31,705 nt of DNA from Bacteroidales bacterium UBA5342. GTDB lineage: Bacteria > Bacteroidota > Bacteroidia > Bacteroidales > UBA5342. Shown in pieces: positions 16,558 through 23,469 of this stretch. The notes under the pieces are model-generated. The model was not told the origin of the DNA. It was given only the letters and a program-made list of their open reading frames with translations, and did no database searches. A program made the position numbers and the translations under genes. The stretch covers positions 1 through 31,705 of the forward strand of contig DHQI01000050.1 of assembly GCA_002408065.1 (NCBI GenBank), given 5' to 3'. Positions within the stretch are counted from its first letter, which is position 1, and every line of letters starts with the position of its first letter.

Positions 16558-19380
16558 ATGAAAAAAATACTTTTAATCCTATCATTACTCATATCGGCAC
16601 TATCATTTGCTGAAATTCCAAGCGGATACTATAACGATGCCGCTGATAAAACAGGTGATGCGCTCAAAGATGCGCTCCACGGAATTATTCATGATCATAC
16701 ACGCCTGAGTTACGACGCTGTATGGGAGGCTCTGATGTATACTGACGAAGATACAGCCAATTCAAGCAATGTGCTCTTGCTCTATTCGGGGTGGTCTTAT
16801 CCCAAAAGCAGTAATGGCGGAGGTACTACCGATTGGAACCGTGAGCATACCTGGGCCAAGTCGCAAGGTGACTTTGGAACGTCAAAAGGTGCCGGTACCG
16901 ATATTCATCACCTGCGCCCTACCGATGTAACGGTAAACAGCGCCCGGGGAAGTATGAAGTTTGACGAAGGCGGAACTATCTATGTAGATGGATCGCGCCG
17001 TGGTGGGGGCGATGCCACTACGGCTTGCCGTAAAGGGAGCGATAACTGGGAACCTGCTGATGGCGTGAAAGGTGATGTGGCCCGTATGCTCTTTTATATG
17101 GCTACCTGTTACGAAGCTGAAGATGGGGTGGATCTTGAATTGGCCGAGAGCTCTTCGACCAGTGGCAAGCACGGTAAACTTTCTACTCTGCTCTTGTGGC
17201 ACGAACAAGACCCCGTGAGCGCTTGGGAAATAAGACGTAACAACAGAGCTTATGAAAAACAAGGCAACCGCAATCCTTTCATCGATCACCCGGAATATGT
17301 GTGCCATATATGGGGCGATGGCGACTGCGATACTACTACTGCAGGTGGCGATACCGGTAATGGTGGTGAGGAAACCCCCGATACTGCCGATGTTACCATC
17401 AACATGTCTACAGCCGATTATCAGCTGATTGTCGATTATGTAAAGAATAGTGATTTGCCTGATGGAAGTACCTATGATGACTCAGAGTATTATTATGGTG
17501 CAAGTTCTCACTATACCAATTTTGACATCAGAGATGGCAAGTGCAATTCAAAATTTGCGACTCCGGATGAGGCCATTGTAGAAGCTCTGCGCGATGTCTT
17601 CTTGCCCGCTAAAGTGGAGTCTTCGTTATTGAATGTTGATTATATCGTTAATTATGCCACTTGGGATGGGAGTAGTAACGGTACAGGAACTAAAACATTC
17701 CATTGTTCGGCTACCGATCCTTTGGCCTTTACTTTAGGAGCGGCCACTCAAGATCCTGTTGATACCACCAATACAGATACTACGGTGGTCATACCCGAAG
17801 AGGAGGATCCTATGGCCGATTTATCTTTTGGTACAGATTCTACCTTGGATGTGGTGACGTGGAACATCGAACATTTCCCGAAAAATACGGCGATTACTGA
17901 TTCTATGGTACGTGCCGTAGTGTATAAAATGGATGCCGATATCGTAGCTGTTCAGGAGGTGGATGATAGTGTGGCTTTTCGCCTGATGGTTGAAAAAATG
18001 CCTGATTATAAATATCACGCCGGTGTGAACAAGTATGGTGCCTTGGCTTATTTGTACAACGTTAATACGGTTGAGGTAAACAGTGTGCAAGCCATATATG
18101 AGAGTTATTGGAGCGAGTTCCCACGTTCTCCTCTGGTTTTTGATTTTAACTTTAAAGGGCAGCGCCATATCATTATCAATAATCACCTGAAATGCTGTGG
18201 TGATGGTACCTTGGATACCAGCAATGATGAGGATGAGGAAAACAGACGTTTGAAAGCTAACGATTTGCTGAAAACTTATATTGATGGTAATTATGCTGAT
18301 TTACCGGTGATTACTGTGGGTGATTTTAATGATGTGCTCGAAGATGTTGCGGCTAATAATGTTTTTCAAAACTTTATAGATGACAGCCGCAGTTATGAAT
18401 TTGCTGATATGGCTATCAGTCTTGGCAGTTCAGACAACTGGTCGTACCCCAGCTGGCCATCGGATATGGATCATATCTTGGTGACTAACGAGCTTTTTGG
18501 TCAGTATGAAGCGGAAGTGATTAAGGTGGATGATTATATTGGTTGGGATAACTATGAGGCTAACCTTTCTGATCACCGTCCGGTAGGGATACGCATAGCT
18601 CTGCAAGAAGAGGTGGAAGATACCACTACCACGGAGCCCGAAGAGCAGGTGTTTTTTAATTTTACGTTTGATAACGACCTCGAAGAATGTGTGGTAAAAC
18701 AGGTCTCTGGCAATGCCGGCTGGGAATATAGTGCTAGTTATTCGTGTGCATTTCTGAACACTTACGGAGATGGCGCCAACGAATCTTGGTTGGTGACACC
18801 TTCGGTAAATATGAACGCCACAGCTAACGAAGTGTTAAGTTTTGGAATGACCTCTTACAACGCCAATATAAGTATCGCTAATGCTGGTAGCGGTCAGTTC
18901 GAACTGTATTATTCATCCTCTTATGATGGGGGGGATATTAATGCCTCGGGTTGGACACGATTGACCGATGTGGATAATGTCATGTTAGGTGAAAGATGGG
19001 CCTGGGTGGAGGTGACGGTGGATGTTTCGGAAGTGTCGGGCAGTCAAGTGTATTTTGCCTTTCGTCATAGTTGCGATGCCTCTAGTGGTACAACCTGGGA
19101 GTTTGATAACCTGAAATTGATCGGAGATGTGGTCACAGGAAACGCACAGCTACCAATGCCGGAAATCATGCTTTATCCTAACCCCGCCAACTCCGGTTTT
19201 AGCTTAAGCAAAGATGCTGATATGGTGCAGTTATTTACCCTTTCGGGAAAAAGCGTTATAAGAGAAACGAATGTTATGAGTGGGCAGTTCTTGGATATCG
19301 CTCATTTACCGGCAGGTATTTATATGCTCAATGCTACCATAAGCGGAAATACACAGAGGCTGAAATTGATTAAAAAATAA
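16558..19380 (+). CDS. Dual nuclease: endonuclease I fused to an EEP-family domain, T9SS tail
   Basis: I chose the ATG at 16558 (940 residues), which begins a signal peptide (ending SFAE). An in-frame TTG at 16528 sits beside the hairpin and is unlikely. Residues about 20-260 are endonuclease I: NREHTWAKS with His97 and Glu96, DIHHLRPTDVTVN with Asn127, and NRNPFIDHPEY. Residues about 278-400 repeat the uncharacterised module of the previous protein. Residues about 430-690 are an endonuclease/exonuclease/phosphatase (DNase I-like) domain with every key residue visible: Asn436 (WNIEHF), Glu467 (QEVDD), His543 (NNHL), Asp589 and Asn591 (GDFND), Asp638 (DMDHIL), Asp672-His673 (SDHRPV). Residues about 695-860 are a choice-of-anchor-J domain and about 865-940 a T9SS tail (LYPNPANS). 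Two unrelated metal-dependent nuclease folds in one secreted chain imply efficient DNA breakdown outside the cell. Confidence 0.94.
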   Translation: MKKILLILSLLISALSFAEIPSGYYNDAADKTGDALKDALHGIIHDHTRLSYDAVWEALMYTDEDTANSSNVLLLYSGWSYPKSSNGGGTTDWNREHTWAKSQGDFGTSKGAGTDIHHLRPTDVTVNSARGSMKFDEGGTIYVDGSRRGGGDATTACRKGSDNWEPADGVKGDVARMLFYMATCYEAEDGVDLELAESSSTSGKHGKLSTLLLWHEQDPVSAWEIRRNNRAYEKQGNRNPFIDHPEYVCHIWGDGDCDTTTAGGDTGNGGEETPDTADVTINMSTADYQLIVDYVKNSDLPDGSTYDDSEYYYGASSHYTNFDIRDGKCNSKFATPDEAIVEALRDVFLPAKVESSLLNVDYIVNYATWDGSSNGTGTKTFHCSATDPLAFTLGAATQDPVDTTNTDTTVVIPEEEDPMADLSFGTDSTLDVVTWNIEHFPKNTAITDSMVRAVVYKMDADIVAVQEVDDSVAFRLMVEKMPDYKYHAGVNKYGALAYLYNVNTVEVNSVQAIYESYWSEFPRSPLVFDFNFKGQRHIIINNHLKCCGDGTLDTSNDEDEENRRLKANDLLKTYIDGNYADLPVITVGDFNDVLEDVAANNVFQNFIDDSRSYEFADMAISLGSSDNWSYPSWPSDMDHILVTNELFGQYEAEVIKVDDYIGWDNYEANLSDHRPVGIRIALQEEVEDTTTTEPEEQVFFNFTFDNDLEECVVKQVSGNAGWEYSASYSCAFLNTYGDGANESWLVTPSVNMNATANEVLSFGMTSYNANISIANAGSGQFELYYSSSYDGGDINASGWTRLTDVDNVMLGERWAWVEVTVDVSEVSGSQVYFAFRHSCDASSGTTWEFDNLKLIGDVVTGNAQLPMPEIMLYPNPANSGFSLSKDADMVQLFTLSGKSVIRETNVMSGQFLDIAHLPAGIYMLNATISGNTQRLKLIKK

Positions 19381-19388
19381 TATTACAT

Positions 19389-19426
19389 CCCAACGCCGAC
19401 AGTGTCAACGACCTGTCAGCGTTGGG
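19389..19426 (+). terminator. Hairpin after the dual-nuclease gene
   Basis: Arms 19389-19402 (CCCAACGCCGACAG) and 19413-19426 pair with one C-A mismatch and a 10-nt loop, 8 bp after the stop. No T-run follows, so termination is likely but not certain. Confidence 0.55.
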
Positions 19427-19556
19427 TATGCAAAAAACATCGCTCACCGACAAATACAACCACTCAACGAATAATTACAGCTAAAATGACGTTTTGGCGC
19501 AAGAATTGATTTCTCACACTCCGAAAAAATCAATAGCAGAGTCATACTAATTTGTG

Positions 19557-19564
19557 TATCTTTG
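19557..19564 (+). promoter_or_regulatory. -7 promoter box for the transglycosylase gene
   Basis: TATCTTTG followed by CC matches TAnnTTTG and ends 25 bp before the GTG start at 19590. This leaves a short leader and supports that start. Confidence 0.65.
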
Positions 19565-19589
19565 CCAATCCAAATTTTAAATAGGAATA

Positions 19590-20510
19590 GTGAAGAACCG
19601 AAATCTTTTTTTTATAGCCATCGCCTTTTTGGGAATGATCTTTATGCTTGTAAGTGCCAATAAAGCAGAGCAAAGCACCTCACCGGATCAAACACCCGAA
19701 AAATCAGAAGAGTTTCATATTGTTGTCCCCAAATCCTTAAGCTTTGCCGGCGAAAAAGTGCCGCTCGAATATTTTGATGTACGCGAAAGCCTGGAGCGCG
19801 AATTGATATCTAATACTTATTTTCATTCACAAACCATCTATTTGCTGAAACGTGTGGATCGTTACCTGCCGGTCATAGAACCCATACTGAAACAATACGG
19901 TATACCGGACGATTTTAAATATTTGGCTGTGGCCGAAAGTATATTGAATGATAAAGCTAAATCTCCTGTAGGAGCCGCCGGGGTATGGCAGCTGATGAAA
20001 GCTACCGCGCAGGAGCATGGTCTGGAGGTGAATGCTAATGTCGATGAACGTTATAACTTACGTCTGGCCACGAAAGCAGCCTGCGAATATTTACAGGAAT
20101 CTTACGAAAAATATGAGAACTGGACCTTGGTGGCGGCCTCCTACAATATGGGACGACGGGCGCTTAACCGCTCTATGGATTATCAAAAGCAGGATGACTA
20201 TTACAATATGTACCTCAATAGCGAAACGGCACGCTATGTTTTTCGTATTTTAGCGTTTAAGTTGATATTGGAATCACCGGAGAACTACGATTTCTACATC
20301 ACTAAAAAAGATAAATTCCCGGTGTTTAAGTTCGATACCATAGAGGTTAATTATCCGATAGCGCATTTGGCCGATTTTGCCGAAGAAAACGGCATGACCT
20401 ATAAAACATTGAAGATATTTAATCCTTGGTTTTTAGAAAATAAACTTAACAACGCCTCTAAAAAAGAATACAAGATACTGAAACCGAAGAAAGGCTACCG
20501 CACGAAATAA
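19590..20510 (+). CDS. Lytic transglycosylase, SLT / MltD-like
   Basis: This 306-residue protein starts at GTG 19590, which is needed to include the N-terminal membrane anchor or signal segment (FFIAIAFLGMIFMLVSA); the promoter box 25 bp upstream agrees. Residues about 92-225 are a lysozyme-like SLT domain. IPDDFKYLAVAES contains the catalytic acid Glu116, followed by SPVGAAGVWQLMKATA and AASYNMG, the standard family-1 blocks. The C-terminal 50 residues (ADFAEENGMTYKTLKIFNPW) look like a degenerate LysM-type wall-binding unit. It should cleave the MurNAc-GlcNAc bond of peptidoglycan with formation of 1,6-anhydroMurNAc, in the periplasm, during wall turnover. It is not linked in function to the nuclease genes before it. 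Confidence 0.93.
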   Translation: MKNRNLFFIAIAFLGMIFMLVSANKAEQSTSPDQTPEKSEEFHIVVPKSLSFAGEKVPLEYFDVRESLERELISNTYFHSQTIYLLKRVDRYLPVIEPILKQYGIPDDFKYLAVAESILNDKAKSPVGAAGVWQLMKATAQEHGLEVNANVDERYNLRLATKAACEYLQESYEKYENWTLVAASYNMGRRALNRSMDYQKQDDYYNMYLNSETARYVFRILAFKLILESPENYDFYITKKDKFPVFKFDTIEVNYPIAHLADFAEENGMTYKTLKIFNPWFLENKLNNASKKEYKILKPKKGYRTK

Positions 20511-20514
20511 TAGA

Positions 20515-20546
20515 GCTTGCAGGGTGGCAAGGTGACAGGGTACTGG
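20515..20546 (+). repeat. Degenerate period-8 G-rich tandem repeat
   Basis: The octamers GCTTGCAG, GGTGGCAA, GGTGACAG and GGTACTGG follow each other at 20515-20546. They resemble the clearer AGGTTGCA array at 21463-21518. Confidence 0.5.
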
Positions 20547-20596
20547 CGCTAACAGTCAATAGCCAGTAGCTAATTGAAATATAGAATTATTAGAAC

Positions 20597-20675
20597 ATTA
20601 AATAAACATATGACGAATGCAGTTCCATTGAATCATTGAACGATTAAATAAACATATGACGAATGCAGTTCCATT
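20597..20675 (+). repeat. 33-bp perfect direct repeat upstream of dapB
   Basis: The 33 bp at 20597-20629 recur exactly at 20643-20675 (offset 46 bp; core CATATGACGAATGCAG). The 13-bp spacer is made of CATTGAA-type octamer pieces. This looks like a local duplication by slippage or unequal exchange. Confidence 0.85.
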
Positions 20676-20743
20676 CACTCATTCTCACATTCACTCATTC
20701 ACTCATTGAATCATTCACTCATTCACTCATTAAATCATTAAGC
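20672..20743 (+). repeat. Period-8 CATTCACT tandem repeat abutting the dapB start
   Basis: Nine octamers run without a gap: CATTCACT five times, plus CATTCTCA, CATTGAAT, CATTAAAT and CATTAAGC. The array ends exactly at the base before the dapB ATG (20744), so it forms the 3' end of the untranslated leader and the ribosome-binding region. Confidence 0.85.
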
Positions 20744-21457
20744 ATGAAGATAGCACTCATAGGATACGGAAAAATGGGCAAAGAGATCGAGGCCATCGCT
20801 AAAAGCCGTGGGCACGAAATCGTTTCCATCATCGACGTCGATAACAAAGAAGATTTTAACTCAGAAGCTTTCAAAAGTGCTGATGTGGCCATCGAGTTTA
20901 CGGTTCCTGCAGCCGCTTACGATAATATCAAAGCCACCTTTGCAGCGGGTGTAAAGCTCGTGTCTGGTACTACCGGATGGCTTGATAAAATTGACGAAAT
21001 AAAAGCCGACTGCGCTGGTGGCAGTACGTTCTTCTATGCCTCTAACTTTAGCTTGGGGGTCAATATCTTTTTTGCCTTGAATAAATACCTGGCGAAGATT
21101 ATGAACCAGTTTGAGGCTTATGATGTGTCGATGGAAGAAACGCACCATATCCATAAGTTGGATTCTCCTAGCGGAACAGCGCTCACCATTGCCGAAGGTA
21201 TCTTGGAGAATGTAGACCGCAAAACATCGTGGAAAGAAGCTACTGAAGGGGAAGCTGATGAATTGCTTATTGAAGCTTTTCGCCGCGGCGAAGTGCCCGG
21301 CGATCATTCGGTGAAATACGATTCACCCGAAGATTTTATTAAGATAGAGCACAGTGCTTACAGCCGTAAAGGTTTTGCTTTAGGTGCCGTATTAGCTGCC
21401 GAGTTTACCGCTAAAAATAACGGTTTCCTTGGTATGAAAGATATGCTGAAGTTTTAA
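20744..21457 (+). CDS. dapB: 4-hydroxy-tetrahydrodipicolinate reductase
   Basis: This 237-residue cytoplasmic enzyme of lysine and diaminopimelate synthesis reduces 4-hydroxy-tetrahydrodipicolinate with NAD(P)H. The N-terminal Rossmann motif IGYGKMG (about 5-11) binds the cofactor. The catalytic region EETHHIHKLDSPSGTA contains His134, His135, Lys138 and the Ser143-Gly144-Thr145 substrate loop. SGTTGW and NFSLGVN are also standard. I chose the ATG at 20744 because it lies directly before the Rossmann strand and gives the usual length. An in-frame ATG at 20663 would add 27 residues translated from tandem repeats. The gene precedes lepB, an order I recall from other Bacteroidales. The leader is an octamer repeat array, so expression may depend on its copy number. 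Confidence 0.96.
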   Translation: MKIALIGYGKMGKEIEAIAKSRGHEIVSIIDVDNKEDFNSEAFKSADVAIEFTVPAAAYDNIKATFAAGVKLVSGTTGWLDKIDEIKADCAGGSTFFYASNFSLGVNIFFALNKYLAKIMNQFEAYDVSMEETHHIHKLDSPSGTALTIAEGILENVDRKTSWKEATEGEADELLIEAFRRGEVPGDHSVKYDSPEDFIKIEHSAYSRKGFALGAVLAAEFTAKNNGFLGMKDMLKF

Positions 21458-21462
21458 AAAAA

Positions 21463-21518
21463 AGGTTGCAAGGTTGCACGGTTACAAGGTTGCAAGGTGC
21501 TAGGGTTGCAAGGTTCCG
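21463..21518 (+). repeat. Period-8 AGGTTGCA tandem repeat
   Basis: Seven consecutive octamers are present: AGGTTGCA, AGGTTGCA, CGGTTACA, AGGTTGCA, AGGTGCTA, GGGTTGCA, AGGTTCCG. They start 5 bp after the dapB stop codon. The period equals that of the CATTCACT arrays although the sequence differs. Confidence 0.85.
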
Positions 21519-21521
21519 GGA

Positions 21522-21826
21522 CTTGTGACGTGGCAAAATCATTTACAAATTTACAAATTTCAGAATTTTCACATTGACTCATTGCATCATTAAAAAAATA
21601 TAAACGGGTCTTGTGACATGACAAACTCATTCTATCATTCTATCATTCACTCATTATATCATTAAAAATATTAACGAGTCTTGTGACGTGGCAAAATCAT
21701 TTACAAATTTTCACATTTTAGAATTTTCACATTTACTCATTGCATCATTAAAAAAGTATAACCGGGTCTTGTGACATGACAAACTCATTCTATCATTAAC
21801 TCATTCACCCATTCACTCATTATATC
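21522..21826 (+). repeat. 158-bp tandem duplication with internal half-repeats
   Basis: Unit 1 starts at 21522 and unit 2 at 21680, and the internal landmark at 21610 recurs at 21768; both offsets are exactly 158 bp. Each unit is itself two related halves that open with CTTGTGACRTGRCAAAMTCA (R = A/G, M = A/C), giving four copies, at 21522, 21610, 21680 and 21768. The halves end in CATT-rich octamers. Unit 2 merges into the lepB start codon. Confidence 0.85.
21786..21825 (+). repeat. Period-8 CATTCACT-type repeat abutting the lepB start
   Basis: The octamers CATTCTAT, CATTAACT, CATTCACC, CATTCACT and CATTATAT are followed by C and the lepB ATG (21827). The arrangement is the same as in front of dapB. 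Confidence 0.8.
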
Positions 21827-23191
21827 ATGATTCCATTAAAAGATCAAATAAACGAAAAAGGAACGCCAAAAGGGTGGCGCAAATTCATCATTTGGGGAAC
21901 CATACTAATTCTCTTTACCATTTGGGTAGGAAATCTTTGGTTGAACCTCTTCTTGCCTTTACTCTTTGATGTTTATGTGAGTAAGTATGTGCGTTGGAAC
22001 TGGAAAGTGCGCCCTAACGGTAAAAAAGTACACTGGGTCTTGGAATGGCTCGATGCTATTGTGTTTGCTTTAGTGGCCGTGGCTTTGATCAATAATTATC
22101 TGTTTCAAAACTATAAAATTCCGACTTCATCATTGGAAGAGAGCCTTTTAGTAGGCGATCACCTTTTCGTTAGTAAGGTGGCTTTTGGTCCGCGTAACCC
22201 TATTACTCCTTTGTCATTTCCGCTGGCTCAGCACACGATGCCCGTCATTAAAACAAAATCTTACATCGAAAAACCACAATGGGAATACAAACGGCTGAAA
22301 GGACTTGGTAAGGTGGAAAATGATGATATCGTGGTGTTTAACTTTCCTACAGGAGATACGGCGCTGACTATCGTTAATAATCCGGACTATTATGCACTTT
22401 GCCGTATTTATGGTAAGGAGGCAGTCCTAAACAATCCGCAACAGTTTGGTGAGGTGGTTTGGCGTCCGATAGACCGTCGTGATAACTATGTAAAACGTTG
22501 TGTGGCCGTTGCTGGTGACGACTTTGAGATGCGCAACGGGCAAGTTTACATCAATGGAAAAGCGCAACAAGACATCCCGGGCTTACAACACGGCCATTAT
22601 GTGCGTACTAATGCTCGTTTGAACCCTATGGTGTTGAAAGATTTGGGGGTGACGCAGGAAGATCAGCAGCAATCGGCTGATGGCAAAACATATTTCTTGA
22701 ATATGACAGATGCCGCTGCTGAAAAGGTCGCTGCTTTCTCTGCTGTGAAATCTGTTAAGAAAGATATCTCACCGGCGGGAAAATACGACCCTATGGCTTT
22801 CCCTCATTCTCCTGCTTATGCTTGGAACCGCGACAACTACGGTCCGCTTCACATACCGGCAGCTGGTGAAACAGTAAAGCTGAACTTGACAAATTTACCT
22901 ATCTATGAGCGTATTATTACGGTATATGATGGCTCTAATAATTTGGAAGTAAAAGATTCTGCCATCTATATTAATGGCGAACTAGCTACAGAATATACGT
23001 TCAAGCAAGATTATTACTTTATGATGGGGGATAACCGTCATAACTCTACCGACTCCCGTTTCTGGGGTTTTGTGCCTGAGGATCATGTTGTTGGTCGTCC
23101 CGTATTTGTATGGCTTTCACTCGATCCGGACAAATCATTTCCCGGCAATATCCGCTTCAAGCGTTTCTTTCACTGGGTACCTAAGCAATAG
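21827..23191 (+). CDS. lepB: Signal peptidase I
   Basis: This 454-residue inner-membrane serine protease removes signal peptides from Sec-exported proteins, which here would include the T9SS cargo encoded nearby. Two membrane segments are visible (about 18-45 and 73-92). The catalytic Ser102 lies in the IPTSSLEESLLVGD box, with Leu in the place of the usual Met. The catalytic Lys223 lies in DNYVKRCVAVAGD. The C-terminal GDNRHNSTDSRFWG box is intact. The protein is longer than the E. coli enzyme (324 residues) because of a roughly 110-residue insertion between the Lys box and the GDNR box, a size I know from other Bacteroidota. The start is fixed by the first membrane segment, and the leader is entirely tandem repeat. 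Confidence 0.96.
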   Translation: MIPLKDQINEKGTPKGWRKFIIWGTILILFTIWVGNLWLNLFLPLLFDVYVSKYVRWNWKVRPNGKKVHWVLEWLDAIVFALVAVALINNYLFQNYKIPTSSLEESLLVGDHLFVSKVAFGPRNPITPLSFPLAQHTMPVIKTKSYIEKPQWEYKRLKGLGKVENDDIVVFNFPTGDTALTIVNNPDYYALCRIYGKEAVLNNPQQFGEVVWRPIDRRDNYVKRCVAVAGDDFEMRNGQVYINGKAQQDIPGLQHGHYVRTNARLNPMVLKDLGVTQEDQQQSADGKTYFLNMTDAAAEKVAAFSAVKSVKKDISPAGKYDPMAFPHSPAYAWNRDNYGPLHIPAAGETVKLNLTNLPIYERIITVYDGSNNLEVKDSAIYINGELATEYTFKQDYYFMMGDNRHNSTDSRFWGFVPEDHVVGRPVFVWLSLDPDKSFPGNIRFKRFFHWVPKQ

Positions 23192-23469
23192 GTTTAGACC
23201 TAGCTCAGCCGACGCTCGTTTTTTTTAGATATAGAGAAACATGATGAACTATATTTTTATTGTACTTAAGTAAGGATGAGAAGAGGAGTTGGAGACAGGA
23301 AGAACCCCCTTTGAGAAACTCTGTGCTCCTTTGTGGTTCTTTGTGTAATAGCTTTATTTAATCAAATCTATGACGTGACGCATTCTCTTAGGAAATACGT
23401 ATACAGTAATAAGATATTTCTCTGCGAGTCTCAGCTTCTCAGCGAATCTCCGCGATACTTTTAGTTAAT
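23192..23469. other. Intergenic region between lepB and recX with short-period repeats
   Basis: A T-run (23219-23227) follows the lepB stop but only a weak 5-bp stem precedes it. A period-10 pattern CTCTGTGCTC, CTTTGTGGTT, CTTTGTGTAA lies at about 23319-23348. No TAnnTTTG box was recognised. Confidence 0.5.
23419..23454 (+). repeat. Period-9 tandem repeat upstream of recX
   Basis: Four 9-mers (TCTCTGCGA, GTCTCAGCT, TCTCAGCGA, ATCTCCGCG) end 15 bp before the recX start codon. It is a third short tandem repeat placed in a leader within this gene block. Confidence 0.65.

Larger units (their letters stand above)
19381..19589. other. Intergenic region with hairpin and promoter
   Basis: It contains the hairpin at 19389-19426 and the -7 box at 19557-19564. 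The remaining bases between them show nothing I recognise. Confidence 0.5.
21458..21826 (+). other. Repeat-only intergenic region between dapB and lepB
   Basis: No gene was seen. The whole interval consists of an AGGTTGCA octamer array (21463-21518), a 158-bp tandem duplication (from 21522) and a CATTCACT-type octamer array running into the lepB start (21786-21825). No promoter box of the TAnnTTTG type and no terminator hairpin were recognised. Confidence 0.7.

Noticed and set aside
16882..17307. 141-codon minus-strand frame inside the dual nuclease gene
   Set aside because: It is antisense to the endonuclease I domain and has no motif or leader.
20663..20743. Extended dapB start at ATG 20663
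   Set aside because: The 27 extra residues are translated octamer repeat and precede the Rossmann strand, which normally begins the protein.
20861..21307. 148-codon minus-strand frame inside dapB
   Set aside because: dapB has all catalytic motifs in the opposite strand, and the antisense frame shows no domain.
20597..21826. Direct repeats that could suggest a CRISPR array
   Set aside because: Units are 8, 46 or 158 bp with no uniform repeat plus unique spacer pattern, and no cas gene is present.
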